64,000 nt of DNA from Pseudonocardia autotrophica (GTDB taxonomy: Bacteria; Actinomycetota; Actinomycetes; Mycobacteriales; Pseudonocardiaceae). Under the pieces are notes generated by a model. The model was not told the origin of the DNA and ran no database searches. It was given only the letters and a program-made list of their open reading frames with translations. Made by a program: the position numbers and the translations under genes. Shown piece by piece: positions 15,252-24,201 of the stretch (the stretch's first letter is position 1; each line of letters begins with the position of its first letter). Location: the NCBI RefSeq assembly GCF_000717175.1, contig NZ_JNYD01000030.1, positions 1-64,000 of the forward strand, in the 5' to 3' direction.

Positions 15252-16886
15252 TCAGGCGGCCTCGGTGGCGTGCCGGCGGCCGGCGATCGCCCCGAGCAGC
15301 TCGCGGGTGTAGTCCTCGCGGGGGTCGGTGAAGAGCTCCTCGGTGGGCCGCAGCTCCAGGAGCCGGCCCTCGCGCATCACGCCGACCCGGTGGGCGATCC
15401 GGCGGACCACGGCGAGGTCGTGCGAGATGAACAGGTAGGCGAGGCCCTGGTCGGTCTGCAGCTCCTCGAGCAGTGCGAGGACCTGCGCCTGGACCGAGAC
15501 GTCCAGGGCGGACACCGGCTCGTCGCACACCACGAGGTCCGGGGACAGGGCGAGGGCCCGCGCGACGGCGATCCGCTGCCGTTGGCCGCCGGAGAGCTCC
15601 ACCGGTCTGCGGGCCAGCACCGACGCCGGCAAGGCGACGCGCCCGACCAGCTCGGCCGCCCGGGCGCGCCGCTCCGCCGGACTGCCCACGCCGAACGCCC
15701 GCAGCGGCTCGGTGACGACCTCCTCGACCGAGAAGCGCGGGTCGAGCGAGGCGTACGGGTTCTGGTAGACGAGCTGGGCACGTCGGCGCAGCTCCCGCCA
15801 GTTGCGGCCCTTCACGCGGGTGATGTCGGCGCCGTCGAACCGGATCTCGCCGGCGGTCGGGTCGGCCAGCCGCAGCACGAGCCGGGCCGTGGTCGACTTC
15901 CCGGAGCCGGACTCCCCCACCAGCGCGAGCGTCTCGCCGCGGGCGATGTCGAAGGAGACCTCGTCGACCGCGCGCAGCACGCCGCGCCTCCCCTGCAGGC
16001 GGGGCAGCGGGAAGTCCTTCGTCAGGCCGCTGACCTGCACGATCGGGCGGCCGCTCGGCTGCGGCGGGATCCGCGGCGCGGGCGGGGCGGACAGGCCGGG
16101 CGCGGCGGCGACGAGCGTGCGCGTGTACGGGTCGGCCGGGTCGGCGAGGATCCGGTCGACCGGACCCTCCTCCACGATCCGCCCGCCGGACATGACGACG
16201 ACCCGGTCCGCCCGGTCCGCCGCCACCCCGAGGTCGTGCGTGATCAGCAGCATCGCCGTCCCGGTCTCGGCCCGCAGCGCGTCGAGGTGGTCGAGGATCC
16301 GGCGCTGCACGGTGGCGTCGAGGGCGCTGGTCGGCTCGTCGGCGATGATCAGTCCGGGCCGGGCGGCGATCGCGATCGCGATCAGCACGCGCTGCCGCAT
16401 GCCGCCGGAGAGCTCGTGCGGGTACTGCCCCGCCCGCACCTCGGGGTCGGGCAGCCCGGCCCTGGCCAGCAGCTCCACGGCCTTCAGCCGGGCGCTGCGC
16501 TTGTCGGCGAGCCCGTGGACCCGCAGCACCTCGCCGACCTGCACGCCGACGCGCTGCACGGGGTTGAGCGAGACCGTCGGGTCCTGCGGGACCAGCCCGA
16601 TCCGACGGCCGCGGACCGCGCGGAAGGCCTTCTCGGACAACGCCGTCAGCTCGGTGGTGTCCGCCGAACCGCCCAGCCGGATGCTCCCGCCCTCGATCGC
16701 GCCGTTGCCCGGCAGCAGCCCGATCACGGCCTGGGCCAGCGTGGACTTGCCGGACCCGGACTCCCCGACGACCGCGACGACCTCGCCCTCCCTCACGGTC
16801 AGCGAGGCGCCGCGCACCGCGTGGATGTGCCCGCCCGCGATCCGGTACCCGACGTCGAGGCCGGAGACCTCCAGAATGCTGTTCAC
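15252..16886 (-). CDS. fused dual ATP-binding protein of a peptide/nickel-type ABC transporter (DppD-DppF type)
   Basis: Energy-coupling protein (544 aa) with two ABC ATPase domains in one chain, as in GsiA-like transporters. Domain 1 has Walker [10 protein letters not shown] and signature LSGGMRQR; domain 2 repeats GESGSGKST and has LSGGQRQR, each with a DEPTSALD or DEPVSALD Walker B/D-loop. Each half also has the C-terminal oligopeptide-transporter region. The GTG at 16886 gives a 4-nt GTGA overlap with the permease and a GGAG nine nt upstream; the ATG at 16901 is the alternative. Last gene of the SAM-riboswitch operon, so the transporter probably imports an organosulfur compound. Confidence 0.92.
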   Translation of the reverse strand: MNSILEVSGLDVGYRIAGGHIHAVRGASLTVREGEVVAVVGESGSGKSTLAQAVIGLLPGNGAIEGGSIRLGGSADTTELTALSEKAFRAVRGRRIGLVPQDPTVSLNPVQRVGVQVGEVLRVHGLADKRSARLKAVELLARAGLPDPEVRAGQYPHELSGGMRQRVLIAIAIAARPGLIIADEPTSALDATVQRRILDHLDALRAETGTAMLLITHDLGVAADRADRVVVMSGGRIVEEGPVDRILADPADPYTRTLVAAAPGLSAPPAPRIPPQPSGRPIVQVSGLTKDFPLPRLQGRRGVLRAVDEVSFDIARGETLALVGESGSGKSTTARLVLRLADPTAGEIRFDGADITRVKGRNWRELRRRAQLVYQNPYASLDPRFSVEEVVTEPLRAFGVGSPAERRARAAELVGRVALPASVLARRPVELSGGQRQRIAVARALALSPDLVVCDEPVSALDVSVQAQVLALLEELQTDQGLAYLFISHDLAVVRRIAHRVGVMREGRLLELRPTEELFTDPREDYTRELLGAIAGRRHATEAA

Positions 16887-17806
16887 CGGGCCCGGCTCCA
16901 TTCCCCGTCGAGCGCCCGGGAGATCCGGTTCACCGACAGCACGGTCGCGGCGATCGTCAGGCCCGGCATGGCGCAGAGCCACCACGAGGTCGCCAGGTAG
17001 TTGCGGCCCTCGGCGATCAGCGAGCCCCATTCGGGGGCCGGCGGCGGGGCGCCGTAGCCGAGGAAGGACAGCGAGGACACGGCCAGGATCGCGAGCCCGA
17101 ACTCGAGCACCGCGAGCACGAGGACGGGGCCGGCGGCGTTGGGCAGCACGTGCCGCCACAGCGTCACGTACCGGCGGGTGCCGACGGCCCGGGCCGCCTC
17201 GACGTAGGTCGACCGGCGGATCCGCATCGTCTCCGCCCGCATGACCCGCGCGAAGCTCGCCACGCTCGCCACACCGACGGCGATCGCCACCTTGATCGTG
17301 CCGTAGCCCAGGGCGGTGATCAGCGCCAGGGACAGCAGGATCGCGGGGATCGACAGCAGCACGTCGACCACCCGCATCAGCGCCTCGTCGACCCAGCGGC
17401 CGACGAACCCGGCGAGCAGCCCCAGCAGCCCGCCGACGACGAGCGCCACCGCCACCGCGATCACGGTGGCCTGCAGGGACAGCGATGCCCCGTGCACCAC
17501 CCGGGTGTAGACGTCCCGGCCCAGGTAGTCCGTGCCGAAGAGGTGCGCGGCGCTCGGCGGGCGCAGCTTGTCGGCCACGACGCCGACGTTCGGGTCCCCC
17601 GGCGCCAGGGCACCCGGCGCGAACGCCGCCACCAGCACGAGGAGCACCACGAGGGAGGCGACGACGAGGCCGGGCCGGCGCCCGAGGAAGCGCAGCACGC
17701 GGTGCAGGCGTTCCCGCCGGGTCGGCGGAATGGGCAGCGCGACGGACGACCCGGGCGCGGTGCCGGACGAGTCGGGAGGGCCCTCCCGGATCAGCAGCTC
17801 GGTCAC
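16883..17806 (-). CDS. ABC transporter permease, DppC/OppC type
   Basis: Inner-membrane permease (307 aa) with a cytoplasmic N-terminal tail, a first helix at about 40-65 and the binding-protein-dependent permease domain, including the [21 protein letters not shown] block typical of DppC and the EAA loop ([20 protein letters not shown]). Forms the channel with the DppB-type permease. GTG start overlaps the DppB stop by 4 nt and the next gene by 4 nt, so the three transport genes are translationally coupled. Confidence 0.92.
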   Translation of the reverse strand: MTELLIREGPPDSSGTAPGSSVALPIPPTRRERLHRVLRFLGRRPGLVVASLVVLLVLVAAFAPGALAPGDPNVGVVADKLRPPSAAHLFGTDYLGRDVYTRVVHGASLSLQATVIAVAVALVVGGLLGLLAGFVGRWVDEALMRVVDVLLSIPAILLSLALITALGYGTIKVAIAVGVASVASFARVMRAETMRIRRSTYVEAARAVGTRRYVTLWRHVLPNAAGPVLVLAVLEFGLAILAVSSLSFLGYGAPPPAPEWGSLIAEGRNYLATSWWLCAMPGLTIAATVLSVNRISRALDGEWSRAR

Positions 17807-18771
17807 GATGTCGCGGGCACCCCCTTGGCGATCCTCGGGTCGAGGACCGGGTAGATCAGGTCGACCAGCAGGTTCACGCCGACGAACACCAGGGACGCGA
17901 ACAGCACGACGCCCTGCACCAGCGGGATGTCCTGCACGCCGACGGCCTGCACGGTGAGCCGGCCGAGACCGGGCCGGGTGAACACCGTCTCGACGACCAC
18001 GGTGCCGGCCAGCAGGTTCCCGGCGACGTAGCCGAGCACCGTCAGGGCCGGGATGGCCGCGTTCTGCAGCGCGTGCCGCACGTGGATCGCCGCCCGCCCG
18101 ACGCCCTTGGCCCGCGCGGTCTGGACGTACGGCTCGTCGAGCACCGTGGTCAGGCTCTTGGCCAGCACCTGCGCGAGCAGCGCCCCCATCGGCAGCCCGA
18201 GGGTGAGCGACGGCAGCACCAGCGCCGGGAAACCCGACGCCCCGACCGACGGGAGCCAGTGCAGGCCGAACGCGAAGACCTGCACCAGCATCAGGCCCAC
18301 CCAGAACACCGGCAGCGACACCGCGAGCGACGGCAGTGCCATCAGCAGCTGCCGCAGCCAGCGCTGCGAGGTGTAGGTGGCGGCGATCGCGAGGCCGCCG
18401 CCGAGCACGACCGCGACCAGCAGCCCGCCGATCGCGATCTGCACGGTCGGCGGCAGCGCCTCGAGGATGGCGCCCCGGACGTCCTGCCCGTTCTGGATGG
18501 AGGCGCCGAGGTCGCCGTGCAGCGCCGCCCACAGCCGCGTGCCGTACTGCACGATCAGCGGCTTGTCGAAGCCGTACTGCGCCTTCAGCGCCTCGATCTG
18601 CTCCGGAGTCAGCGGTTCGCCGTCGAGCCCGCCGCTGGCCATCGTGGTGACGGGGTCACCGGGCAGCAGGTAGAGCACGACGAAGCTGACCGTGTACGCC
18701 GCCCACAGGACCGCGACCGCGGTCCCGAGGCGCCGGAGCAGGTAGCGGGGCAGGGTGCCGGGTGCGCTCAT
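17803..18771 (-). CDS. ABC transporter permease, DppB/OppB type
   Basis: Inner-membrane permease (322 aa). The N-terminus PRYLLRRLGTAVAVLWAAYTVSF and LLPGDPV are the family opening; the EAA loop reads YVQTARAKGVGRAAIHVRHAL and the C-terminus PVLDPRI. Six hydrophobic segments. ATG start directly abuts the stop of the binding-protein gene (no spacer). Partner of the DppC-type permease; the complex is energised by the fused double ATPase. Confidence 0.92.
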   Translation of the reverse strand: MSAPGTLPRYLLRRLGTAVAVLWAAYTVSFVVLYLLPGDPVTTMASGGLDGEPLTPEQIEALKAQYGFDKPLIVQYGTRLWAALHGDLGASIQNGQDVRGAILEALPPTVQIAIGGLLVAVVLGGGLAIAATYTSQRWLRQLLMALPSLAVSLPVFWVGLMLVQVFAFGLHWLPSVGASGFPALVLPSLTLGLPMGALLAQVLAKSLTTVLDEPYVQTARAKGVGRAAIHVRHALQNAAIPALTVLGYVAGNLLAGTVVVETVFTRPGLGRLTVQAVGVQDIPLVQGVVLFASLVFVGVNLLVDLIYPVLDPRIAKGVPATS

Positions 18772-20394
18772 CTACTGCGCTCCGTCGTTCTTCCAGGCGT
18801 CGTGGAGCTGGATGCGGGAGGAGGCGTCGAAGGTCACGCCGTGCACGTCCTGCGCGACCGCGAGCACCGTCGTGAGCTCGGCGACCGGCACGTAGAAGCC
18901 CTGCGCGAGGAGCTCCTGCTGGGCCTGCGCGACGATCTGCGTGCGCTTCGCCGGGTCCGGCTCGGCGGCCTCCTGCTGCAGCAGCGCCTCCAGCGGGCTC
19001 GGCGGCACCCGGTAGTAGTTCGCGCCGGCGGTGGAGAAGGAGCTGCGCAGGATGTCCGGGTCGGCGCGGGTCAGGTTGCCCCAGATCGCGACGAAGTCGC
19101 CCGAGGACTGGATCGTGGGGAACTGGGCGATCGGGAACTCCTGGACCTGCAGGTCGATCCCGGCGGCCTTGGCCTGCTGCTGGATCAGCTCGAGGCTCGG
19201 CTTGTTGGTCCCCGCGTTGTTGGCGAAGGACAGCGGGAAGCTCAGCCGCTGCCCGTCCTTGACCCGGATCCCGTCGGGGCCCGGGGCCCAGCCGGCCGCG
19301 TCGAGCGTCGCCTTGGCCTTCTCCAGGTCGAACCCGAGGCCGGCCGACTCGTCCGCGTACGACGGGGTGGTGGAGGCGAGCACGCTCGTCGCCGGCGTGG
19401 TCTGCGAGGTGTAGACCGCCCCGACGACCTCCTGCCGGTTGATCGCCAGCGACAGGGCCTGCCGCACGGCCGGGTCCGACACGATCGGCTTGGTGAAGTT
19501 GAAGCCGATGCCGAAGGTGATGCCCGGGTTGGAGCGGGCCAGCAACTGCGCGCCGGCGTCGGAGAGCGGTGCCTCGTCCTGCTGGCCGATGCTGCCGATC
19601 GCGTCGACCTCGCCGGACTGCAGGCTGCCGGTCCGCACGCCGGACTCCGGCACGATCCGGAACTCGACGGTGTCGAGGTAGGCCTCGCCCTGGTGCGCGA
19701 AGAGCGCCGAGCCCCAGTTGTAGCCGGGCCGCTTGGCGAGCGTCAGCGACGCGTTCTTCACGTAGTTCTGCACGGTGAACGGGCCGGAGCCGATCACCGA
19801 GGCGCAGCGCTCGTCGTCGGACTTCACGACGGTCGCCGGGGACAGGATCCCCAGGCTGTGCGTCGAGGTGCCCTGCAGGAACTGCACGTTGGGCCGGCTG
19901 AAGTTCACGGTGAACTGCGTCGGGCTCGTGACGGTGGTGCCCTGGTAGCCGGCGAGGTAGCCCTTGGGGAGCGTGCCACGGGCGCCGATCTGCGGGACCC
20001 GGTCGAGGTTCGCCTTGACCGCGTTCGCGTCGAGCGGGGTGCCGTCGGAGAAGGTCACGCCGTCGCGCAGGGTGAAGGTGTAGCTCTTCGCGTCGGGCGA
20101 GGTCTGCCAGGAGGTCGCCAGCCAGGGCTCGAGCTCCCCGGTCTGCGGGTCCTGGTCGGTGAGCGAGTCGACGATCTGGCGCAGCGAGTAGATCGTGTCG
20201 TTGCTGCCGACCTGCTGCGGGTCCACGCAGCCCTGGTCGCTGGACACGGCGAAGCGCAGGGTGCCGCCGGGCCGGGGCGGTCCGGCGTCGGCGCCGGACG
20301 TGGCGCCCCCGGAGCCGCCGCAGGCGGCGAGCGCCACGGCGGCGGCGGAGAGCAGGGCCGGCAGCAGCAGGGCCCGGCGGGATCTGGCGGTCAT
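18772..20394 (-). CDS. substrate-binding lipoprotein of a peptide/nickel-type ABC transporter (SBP family 5)
   Basis: Extracellular binding lipoprotein (540 aa). Signal peptide with basic start (RSRR), hydrophobic core and lipobox ALAAC gives lipidated Cys25. The mature part is a family-5 binding protein (DppA/OppA/NikA): LEPWLATSW, YTFTLRDGVTFSDGTPLDA, and VRQALSLAINRQEV are the recognised blocks. Although the family is named for peptides, members bind many ligands; the upstream SAM riboswitch and two flavin monooxygenases point to an organosulfur ligand. ATG start; it follows the second monooxygenase after 63 nt. Confidence 0.92.
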   Translation of the reverse strand: MTARSRRALLLPALLSAAAVALAACGGSGGATSGADAGPPRPGGTLRFAVSSDQGCVDPQQVGSNDTIYSLRQIVDSLTDQDPQTGELEPWLATSWQTSPDAKSYTFTLRDGVTFSDGTPLDANAVKANLDRVPQIGARGTLPKGYLAGYQGTTVTSPTQFTVNFSRPNVQFLQGTSTHSLGILSPATVVKSDDERCASVIGSGPFTVQNYVKNASLTLAKRPGYNWGSALFAHQGEAYLDTVEFRIVPESGVRTGSLQSGEVDAIGSIGQQDEAPLSDAGAQLLARSNPGITFGIGFNFTKPIVSDPAVRQALSLAINRQEVVGAVYTSQTTPATSVLASTTPSYADESAGLGFDLEKAKATLDAAGWAPGPDGIRVKDGQRLSFPLSFANNAGTNKPSLELIQQQAKAAGIDLQVQEFPIAQFPTIQSSGDFVAIWGNLTRADPDILRSSFSTAGANYYRVPPSPLEALLQQEAAEPDPAKRTQIVAQAQQELLAQGFYVPVAELTTVLAVAQDVHGVTFDASSRIQLHDAWKNDGAQ

Positions 20395-20457
20395 CGGGTC
20401 GTCCTTCGGGGAGGGCGCCCGGACCGGCGGGCGTGCCGGTCCGGGAGGGGACGGGGG

Positions 20458-21831
20458 TCAGGAGGCGGTGCGGGCGGCGGCCGGCGGCTCGCCGAGGCCC
20501 GCGGGCGGGCGCAGGCCGAGGTGCTCCCGCAGCGTGGAGCCGGTGTAGCGGTCGCGCAGGACGCCGCGGTCGCGCAGCTGCGGGACCACCTTCTCGACGA
20601 CCTCGTCGAGGCCCGCGGGGCTGACGTACGAGCCGAGGATGAAGCCGTCGACGGCGTCGTTCTGCACGTACCGGTCGATCTCGGCCGCGACCTGCGCCGG
20701 CGTGCCGACGAACTCGGCCCGGTCGAACACGTGCGTGACGACCTCGCGCAGCGACCAGCCGTGCTCGCGGCCGAGCGCGCGCCAGGCCTCGGCCGTGCCG
20801 TGGGCGTCCTGGGTCAGCGGGGCGCGCCCGCGGATCCACTTCGGCGCGTCGGGCGTGGGGTCCAGCTCCGGGACCGGCCCGTCCGGGTCGACCTGGGAGA
20901 GGTCGCGGTTCCACACCATCTCGGCCAGCACGATCGCGGTGAACGGGTCGACCTGCCGACTGCGGACGTCCCGGTGGCGGTCGCGGGCCTCGGCCTCGGT
21001 GTCACCCAGGATCACCGACGCCGACGGCAGGATCTTGACCTGGTCGGGGTCGCGGCCGACCTTCGCCACCCGCGCCTTGACGTCGGCGTAGAAGGCCCTG
21101 GCCTCGTCGAACTTCTGGTAGCGGGAGAAGATCGCGTCGGACCGCGAGGCCGCGAAGTCCCGGCCGGCCGGCGACTCCCCCGCCTGCAGCACCACGGGAT
21201 GGCCCTGCGGGCTGCGCGGGGTGCTGAAGCGCCCGGCGATGTCGAACTGGGCGCCGCGGAAGGCGAAGTCGCCCACGTGCCCGTCGCGCAGGAACCGTCC
21301 GCTCGCCGGGTCCGCCACCACGGCGTCGGAGCCCCAGGAGTCCCACAGCGCCCGGACGGCGTCGAGAGTCTCCCCCGCGCGCTCGTACCGCTGGGAGTGC
21401 CCCAGGTAGCCGCCGCGCCGGAAGTTCTCGCCGGTGTCCGCGTCGGAGCTGGTCACGACGTTCCACGCGGCCCGCCCGCCGGACAGGATGTCCAGCGTCG
21501 CGAACTTGCGGGCCAGCTCGTAGGGCTCGTTGAACGTCGAGTTGATCGTGCCGGCGAGTCCGATGTGCTCGGTCACGGCGGCCAGCGAGGCCAGGACCGT
21601 GAACGTGTCCGGCCGCCCGACGACGTCCTGGTCGAAGACCTGCCCGCCGCGGGTGCGCAGCCGCAGCCCCTCGGCGAGGAACAGCAGGTCGAACGTGCCG
21701 CGCTCGGCCGTGCGGGCCCAGTGCTCGAAGGACGCGAAGTCGATGTGGCTGCCCGACGCCGGGTCGCTCCACACGGTGTCGTGGTTGACGCCCGGGAAGT
21801 AGGCCCCGAGGATCACCTGCTTCCTGGTCAC
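20458..21831 (-). CDS. flavin-dependent monooxygenase, NtaA/SnaA/DszA family (LLM class)
   Basis: FMNH2-dependent monooxygenase (457 aa) of the bacterial-luciferase superfamily, in the NtaA/SnaA/DszA/SoxA branch that attacks sulfur or nitrogen compounds. Characteristic blocks are LGAYFPGVNHDTVW (8-21), FDLLFLAEGLRLR, LAGTINSTFNEPYELARKFATLD, GRAAWNVVTSS, and SPQGHPVVLQAGES. A flavin reductase must supply FMNH2; none is in the window. GTG start gives a 4-nt overlap with the preceding monooxygenase. In a SAM-controlled operon with a transporter, it most likely releases sulfite or a thiol fragment from an organosulfur substrate. Confidence 0.9.
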   Translation of the reverse strand: MTRKQVILGAYFPGVNHDTVWSDPASGSHIDFASFEHWARTAERGTFDLLFLAEGLRLRTRGGQVFDQDVVGRPDTFTVLASLAAVTEHIGLAGTINSTFNEPYELARKFATLDILSGGRAAWNVVTSSDADTGENFRRGGYLGHSQRYERAGETLDAVRALWDSWGSDAVVADPASGRFLRDGHVGDFAFRGAQFDIAGRFSTPRSPQGHPVVLQAGESPAGRDFAASRSDAIFSRYQKFDEARAFYADVKARVAKVGRDPDQVKILPSASVILGDTEAEARDRHRDVRSRQVDPFTAIVLAEMVWNRDLSQVDPDGPVPELDPTPDAPKWIRGRAPLTQDAHGTAEAWRALGREHGWSLREVVTHVFDRAEFVGTPAQVAAEIDRYVQNDAVDGFILGSYVSPAGLDEVVEKVVPQLRDRGVLRDRYTGSTLREHLGLRPPAGLGEPPAAARTAS

Positions 21832-23036
21832 GCGGCCACCCCCGCGTACCGGCTCGCCGGGCGTTCCAGGCCGAAGCGTTCGCGCAGCGTCCCCGGCCCG
21901 TAGGCGGTGCGGAACAGGCCGCGCTCCTGCAGCTGCGGGACCAGCCGGTCGACGATCGCGTCGAGGTCGGTGGGCAGCACGGCCGGCCGCAGCCGGGAGC
22001 CGTCGACCCCCTCGTCCCGCCAGGACTCCAGGAGGTCGGCGAGCGCGGTCGGGGTACCCGCCAGCACCGCGGCGTCGGAGCGCAGCGGGCCGTGCTCCTC
22101 CAGCCGGCGGAGCCGGGCGTGGGCCGCGTCGGCGTCGGTGTCGAGGACCACGACGAGGTCCGCGAGCACCCGCAGCGGCGGGAGCGTGCGGCCGACCGCG
22201 TGCTGGGCGGCGCGGATCTCGCCGAGGATCGCCGGGATGTCGGCCGCGCCCTGCGGGGTGGTGAACACCACGTCCGCGGCCCGGGCGGCCAGCTCGTACG
22301 CGGCCCGGGCGTGGGCGAGCGCGACGACCAGCGGTTGGCCCTGCGGGGACCGCGGCACGATCCCCGGCCCGCGGACCGAGAAGAAACGCCCCTCGAAGTC
22401 GATCGTGTGGATCTTGTCGCGGTCGAGGAAGCGGTTCGTGGCGGCGTCGCGGATCTCGGCGTCGTCCTCCCAGCTGTCCCACAGCCGCCGGACGACCTCG
22501 ACGGCGTCGGCCGCCTCCTCGAACAGGTCCGCCACCGCGGCGACCGTCTCCGGCGTGTCGAGCGTCTCGCGGCGGATCTCCGGCAGCATGCGGCGGCCGA
22601 AGTGGGCCGCCTCGTCGGCGCGGGCCGAGGTCTGCACCCGCCATCCGGCCCGGCCGTGGCTGTCGTGGTCCAGCGTGGAGATCGCCGAGGCGATGTGGAA
22701 GGGCTCGGTGTGCGTGGTCGTGACGGTCGGGACGAGCCCGACGTGCCGGGTCAGCGGCGCGACGAACGCGGCGACCAGCTCGGCGTCGAGCCGCCCGCGG
22801 ACCTGGTCGGTGCGGCGGTCGGCCCCGTCGATCCCAGCCGCGAGGTGGTCGCCGGACTGCAGGCCCAGGCCGTCCTCGATCGTGACCAGGTCGAGCAGGC
22901 CGCGCTCGGCGGCGCGGGCCAGGGCCGCCCAGTAGCGGGCGGTGAAGAGCAGATCGGGGCGGGCGCCGGGCTCGCGCCAGGCGGCGGGGTGCCAGCCGGC
23001 GCCGTCGAGCGCGACGGCCAGATGGATGGGGGCCAT
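21828..23036 (-). CDS. flavin-dependent oxidoreductase, LLM class
   Basis: Second luciferase-like monooxygenase (402 aa), first gene of the SAM-riboswitch operon. Recognisable blocks: HLAVALDGAGWHP at the start, LDLVTIEDGLGLQ, VGLVPTVTTTHTEPFHIASAISTLDH, GRAGWRVQTS, and RSPQGQPLVVALAH. It is related to, but clearly different from, the next gene, so the two probably act on different bonds or successive intermediates. ATG start 9 nt after an AGGAGAGG Shine-Dalgarno, which is itself inside a small hairpin (23048-23061). Substrate unknown. Confidence 0.9.
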   Translation of the reverse strand: MAPIHLAVALDGAGWHPAAWREPGARPDLLFTARYWAALARAAERGLLDLVTIEDGLGLQSGDHLAAGIDGADRRTDQVRGRLDAELVAAFVAPLTRHVGLVPTVTTTHTEPFHIASAISTLDHDSHGRAGWRVQTSARADEAAHFGRRMLPEIRRETLDTPETVAAVADLFEEAADAVEVVRRLWDSWEDDAEIRDAATNRFLDRDKIHTIDFEGRFFSVRGPGIVPRSPQGQPLVVALAHARAAYELAARAADVVFTTPQGAADIPAILGEIRAAQHAVGRTLPPLRVLADLVVVLDTDADAAHARLRRLEEHGPLRSDAAVLAGTPTALADLLESWRDEGVDGSRLRPAVLPTDLDAIVDRLVPQLQERGLFRTAYGPGTLRERFGLERPASRYAGVAA

Positions 23037-23047
23037 GCGGGCAGACC

Positions 23048-23061
23048 TCTCCTGCGGGAGA
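23048..23061 (-). promoter_or_regulatory. Shine-Dalgarno-sequestering hairpin
   Basis: On the leftward transcript TCTCC pairs with GGAGA around a CGCA loop, burying the core of the AGGAGAGG ribosome-binding site (23046-23053) that lies 9 nt before the ATG at 23036. It is a natural off-switch for translation and would suit a riboswitch acting on initiation. Confidence 0.55.
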
Positions 23062-23158
23062 AGGGACGGGGGATCGGGACCTCGTCAGGCCCGACAGCCC
23101 GCGCTGGCCGTGCGCAGGAGATCCACGTGGCGCCGCTGCACCCCGACGAACATCGCTC

Positions 23159-23250
23159 CTCCATCGCTCCCGGCTTTAGCACCCGCACCCGTGGGACGGG
23201 GGGTTGCTGCGGCGTCGTCGAGCCAGGTCTCTCGGCCGCTCTGGATGGTG
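23159..23250 (-). promoter_or_regulatory. SAM-I (S-box) riboswitch
   Basis: Read on the minus strand, the conserved S-box core is present in order: P1 strand CCATC (ending near 23244), AGAG-C-GG--GAGAGACC-TGGC for P2 and the kink-turn, GACGCCGCAGCAACC matching the CC--GGCAACC junction, a P3 hairpin CCCGT/ACGGG with a CCC loop, GGTGCTAAAGCC matching GGTGCtAAttCC, and GATGG (23161-23165) closing P1. This fold binds S-adenosylmethionine and represses methionine/sulfur genes when SAM is plentiful. It lies in the leader of the monooxygenase-ABC transporter operon. The expression platform is probably translational. Confidence 0.85.
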
Positions 23251-23271
23251 TGGCCCCGTGGGGCCGTCCTC

Positions 23272-23302
23272 ACTGTACGGATCAGGAGGGCGCCCCCGTC
23301 AA
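23272..23302 (-). promoter_or_regulatory. promoter upstream of the SAM riboswitch
   Basis: On the minus strand TTGACG (23297-23302) and TACAGT (23272-23277) are separated by 19 bp, slightly longer than ideal. The predicted start near 23265 is about 15 nt before the riboswitch, which fits a leader beginning with the aptamer. Confidence 0.5.
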
Positions 23303-23421
23303 TCCTCCGGGTGACGAGTGTGACCGAGGCCGCGTTCGATTGTCCGGACAGGACACAACTGACGTTCCACCAGGGAGAACGCGGCGCCGATGCGGCCCGC
23401 GAAGGTCCGGACGAAAGGCGC

Positions 23422-24084
23422 TCAGTGCCGCCCGAGCAGGGTGTCCGAGACGTGCTCGAGGTGGGTGCGCATGGCGTCGGCGGCGGCCCGGGAGTCCCGG
23501 TCGCGCAGCGCGTCGACGATCGCGGTGTGCTCCTCGTGGTAGCACCGCCGCAGCTCCGGGGTGGACGTCCGCCGCTTGAGGGTGCCCCAGACCGGCAGTG
23601 AGCGGGCGGTGTCGAGGACGCCGAACATGTTCATGAGCAGCCCGTTGTGCGCGGCACGGGCGATCTCGCGGTGCAGCCGCCCGTCCCAGGACTCGAAGGC
23701 CTCGAACCCCGCGGCCGCCCCGCCCCCGGCGAGGCACTCCCCGATCCGCTCTAGGTCGACCTGCGTGGCGACCCGCGCGGCGAGCGCCGCGACCTGCGGC
23801 TCCAGCAGCAGCCGCACCTGCATGATCTCCGCGGGACTGGTGTCGGCGGGCGCCCCGTCGACCCGCCGCACGGCGGTCTCGGTGAGGAAGGTTCCCCGTC
23901 CGACGTGCCGGACCACCACCCCGTCGCGTTCCAGGGCGTCCAGTGCGCGGCGGACCGCGCTGCGCGGGGCCTCGAGCCGTTCGACGAGGTCCCGCTCGGT
24001 GGGCAGCTTCGACCCCGGCCCCCAGGTGCCCGCCTCGGCGCCCTCGGCGAGCAGGGTGCGCAGGGACTGCTCGACGGTCGTCAC
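23422..24084 (-). CDS. GntR family (FadR/FCD subfamily) transcriptional regulator
   Basis: Repressor-type regulator (220 aa): N-terminal winged helix (about residues 20-65, GSKLPTERDLVERLEAPRSAVRRAL) followed by an all-helical FCD ligand domain with metal-site histidines in the LHREIARAAHN and HLEHV regions. GTG at 24084 gives the normal start (VTTVEQSLRTLL). Divergent from the FAH-hydrolase operon; five ATTGGT/ACCAAT half sites fill the space between, so it very probably controls that operon and itself. Effector unknown, likely an oxo- or hydroxy-acid. Confidence 0.88.
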   Translation of the reverse strand: MTTVEQSLRTLLAEGAEAGTWGPGSKLPTERDLVERLEAPRSAVRRALDALERDGVVVRHVGRGTFLTETAVRRVDGAPADTSPAEIMQVRLLLEPQVAALAARVATQVDLERIGECLAGGGAAAGFEAFESWDGRLHREIARAAHNGLLMNMFGVLDTARSLPVWGTLKRRTSTPELRRCYHEEHTAIVDALRDRDSRAAADAMRTHLEHVSDTLLGRH

Positions 24085-24100
24085 GCGGACACCGTAGCAA

Positions 24101-24196
24101 ACCAATCGAGACCAATGGAGCCGCCCTCTCGACACCGGTTCTGCGGTCCGCGTACGGTCACCGCTGGTCGAATTGGTTCAATTGGTTCAGATTGGT
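24101..24196. promoter_or_regulatory. array of five ATTGGT half sites in a divergent promoter
   Basis: ACCAAT occurs at 24101-24106 and 24111-24116; ATTGGT at 24172-24177, 24181-24186 and 24191-24196. Spacing within each group is 9-10 bp, one helical turn, so all sites face the same side of the DNA. They flank the divergent GntR and FAH starts and are the probable binding sites of the GntR protein. Confidence 0.6.
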
Positions 24197-24201
24197 TGCA
24201 C

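Larger units (their letters stand above)
23037..23421. other. 385-bp leader and promoter region of the organosulfur operon
   Basis: No gene. Read leftwards it holds a promoter (-35 at 23297-23302, -10 at 23272-23277), a short GC hairpin (23252-23265), a SAM-I riboswitch (about 23159-23250), a 100-nt spacer with expression platform, and the Shine-Dalgarno hairpin. The right part runs into the end of the GntR gene. Confidence 0.7.

Noticed and set aside
17485-21903. A 1472-codon open frame on the plus strand over the ABC transporter and monooxygenase genes
   Set aside because: It is antisense to five well-recognised genes and is made of low-complexity Arg/Gly/Ala/Asp-rich sequence, a usual by-product of high third-position GC.
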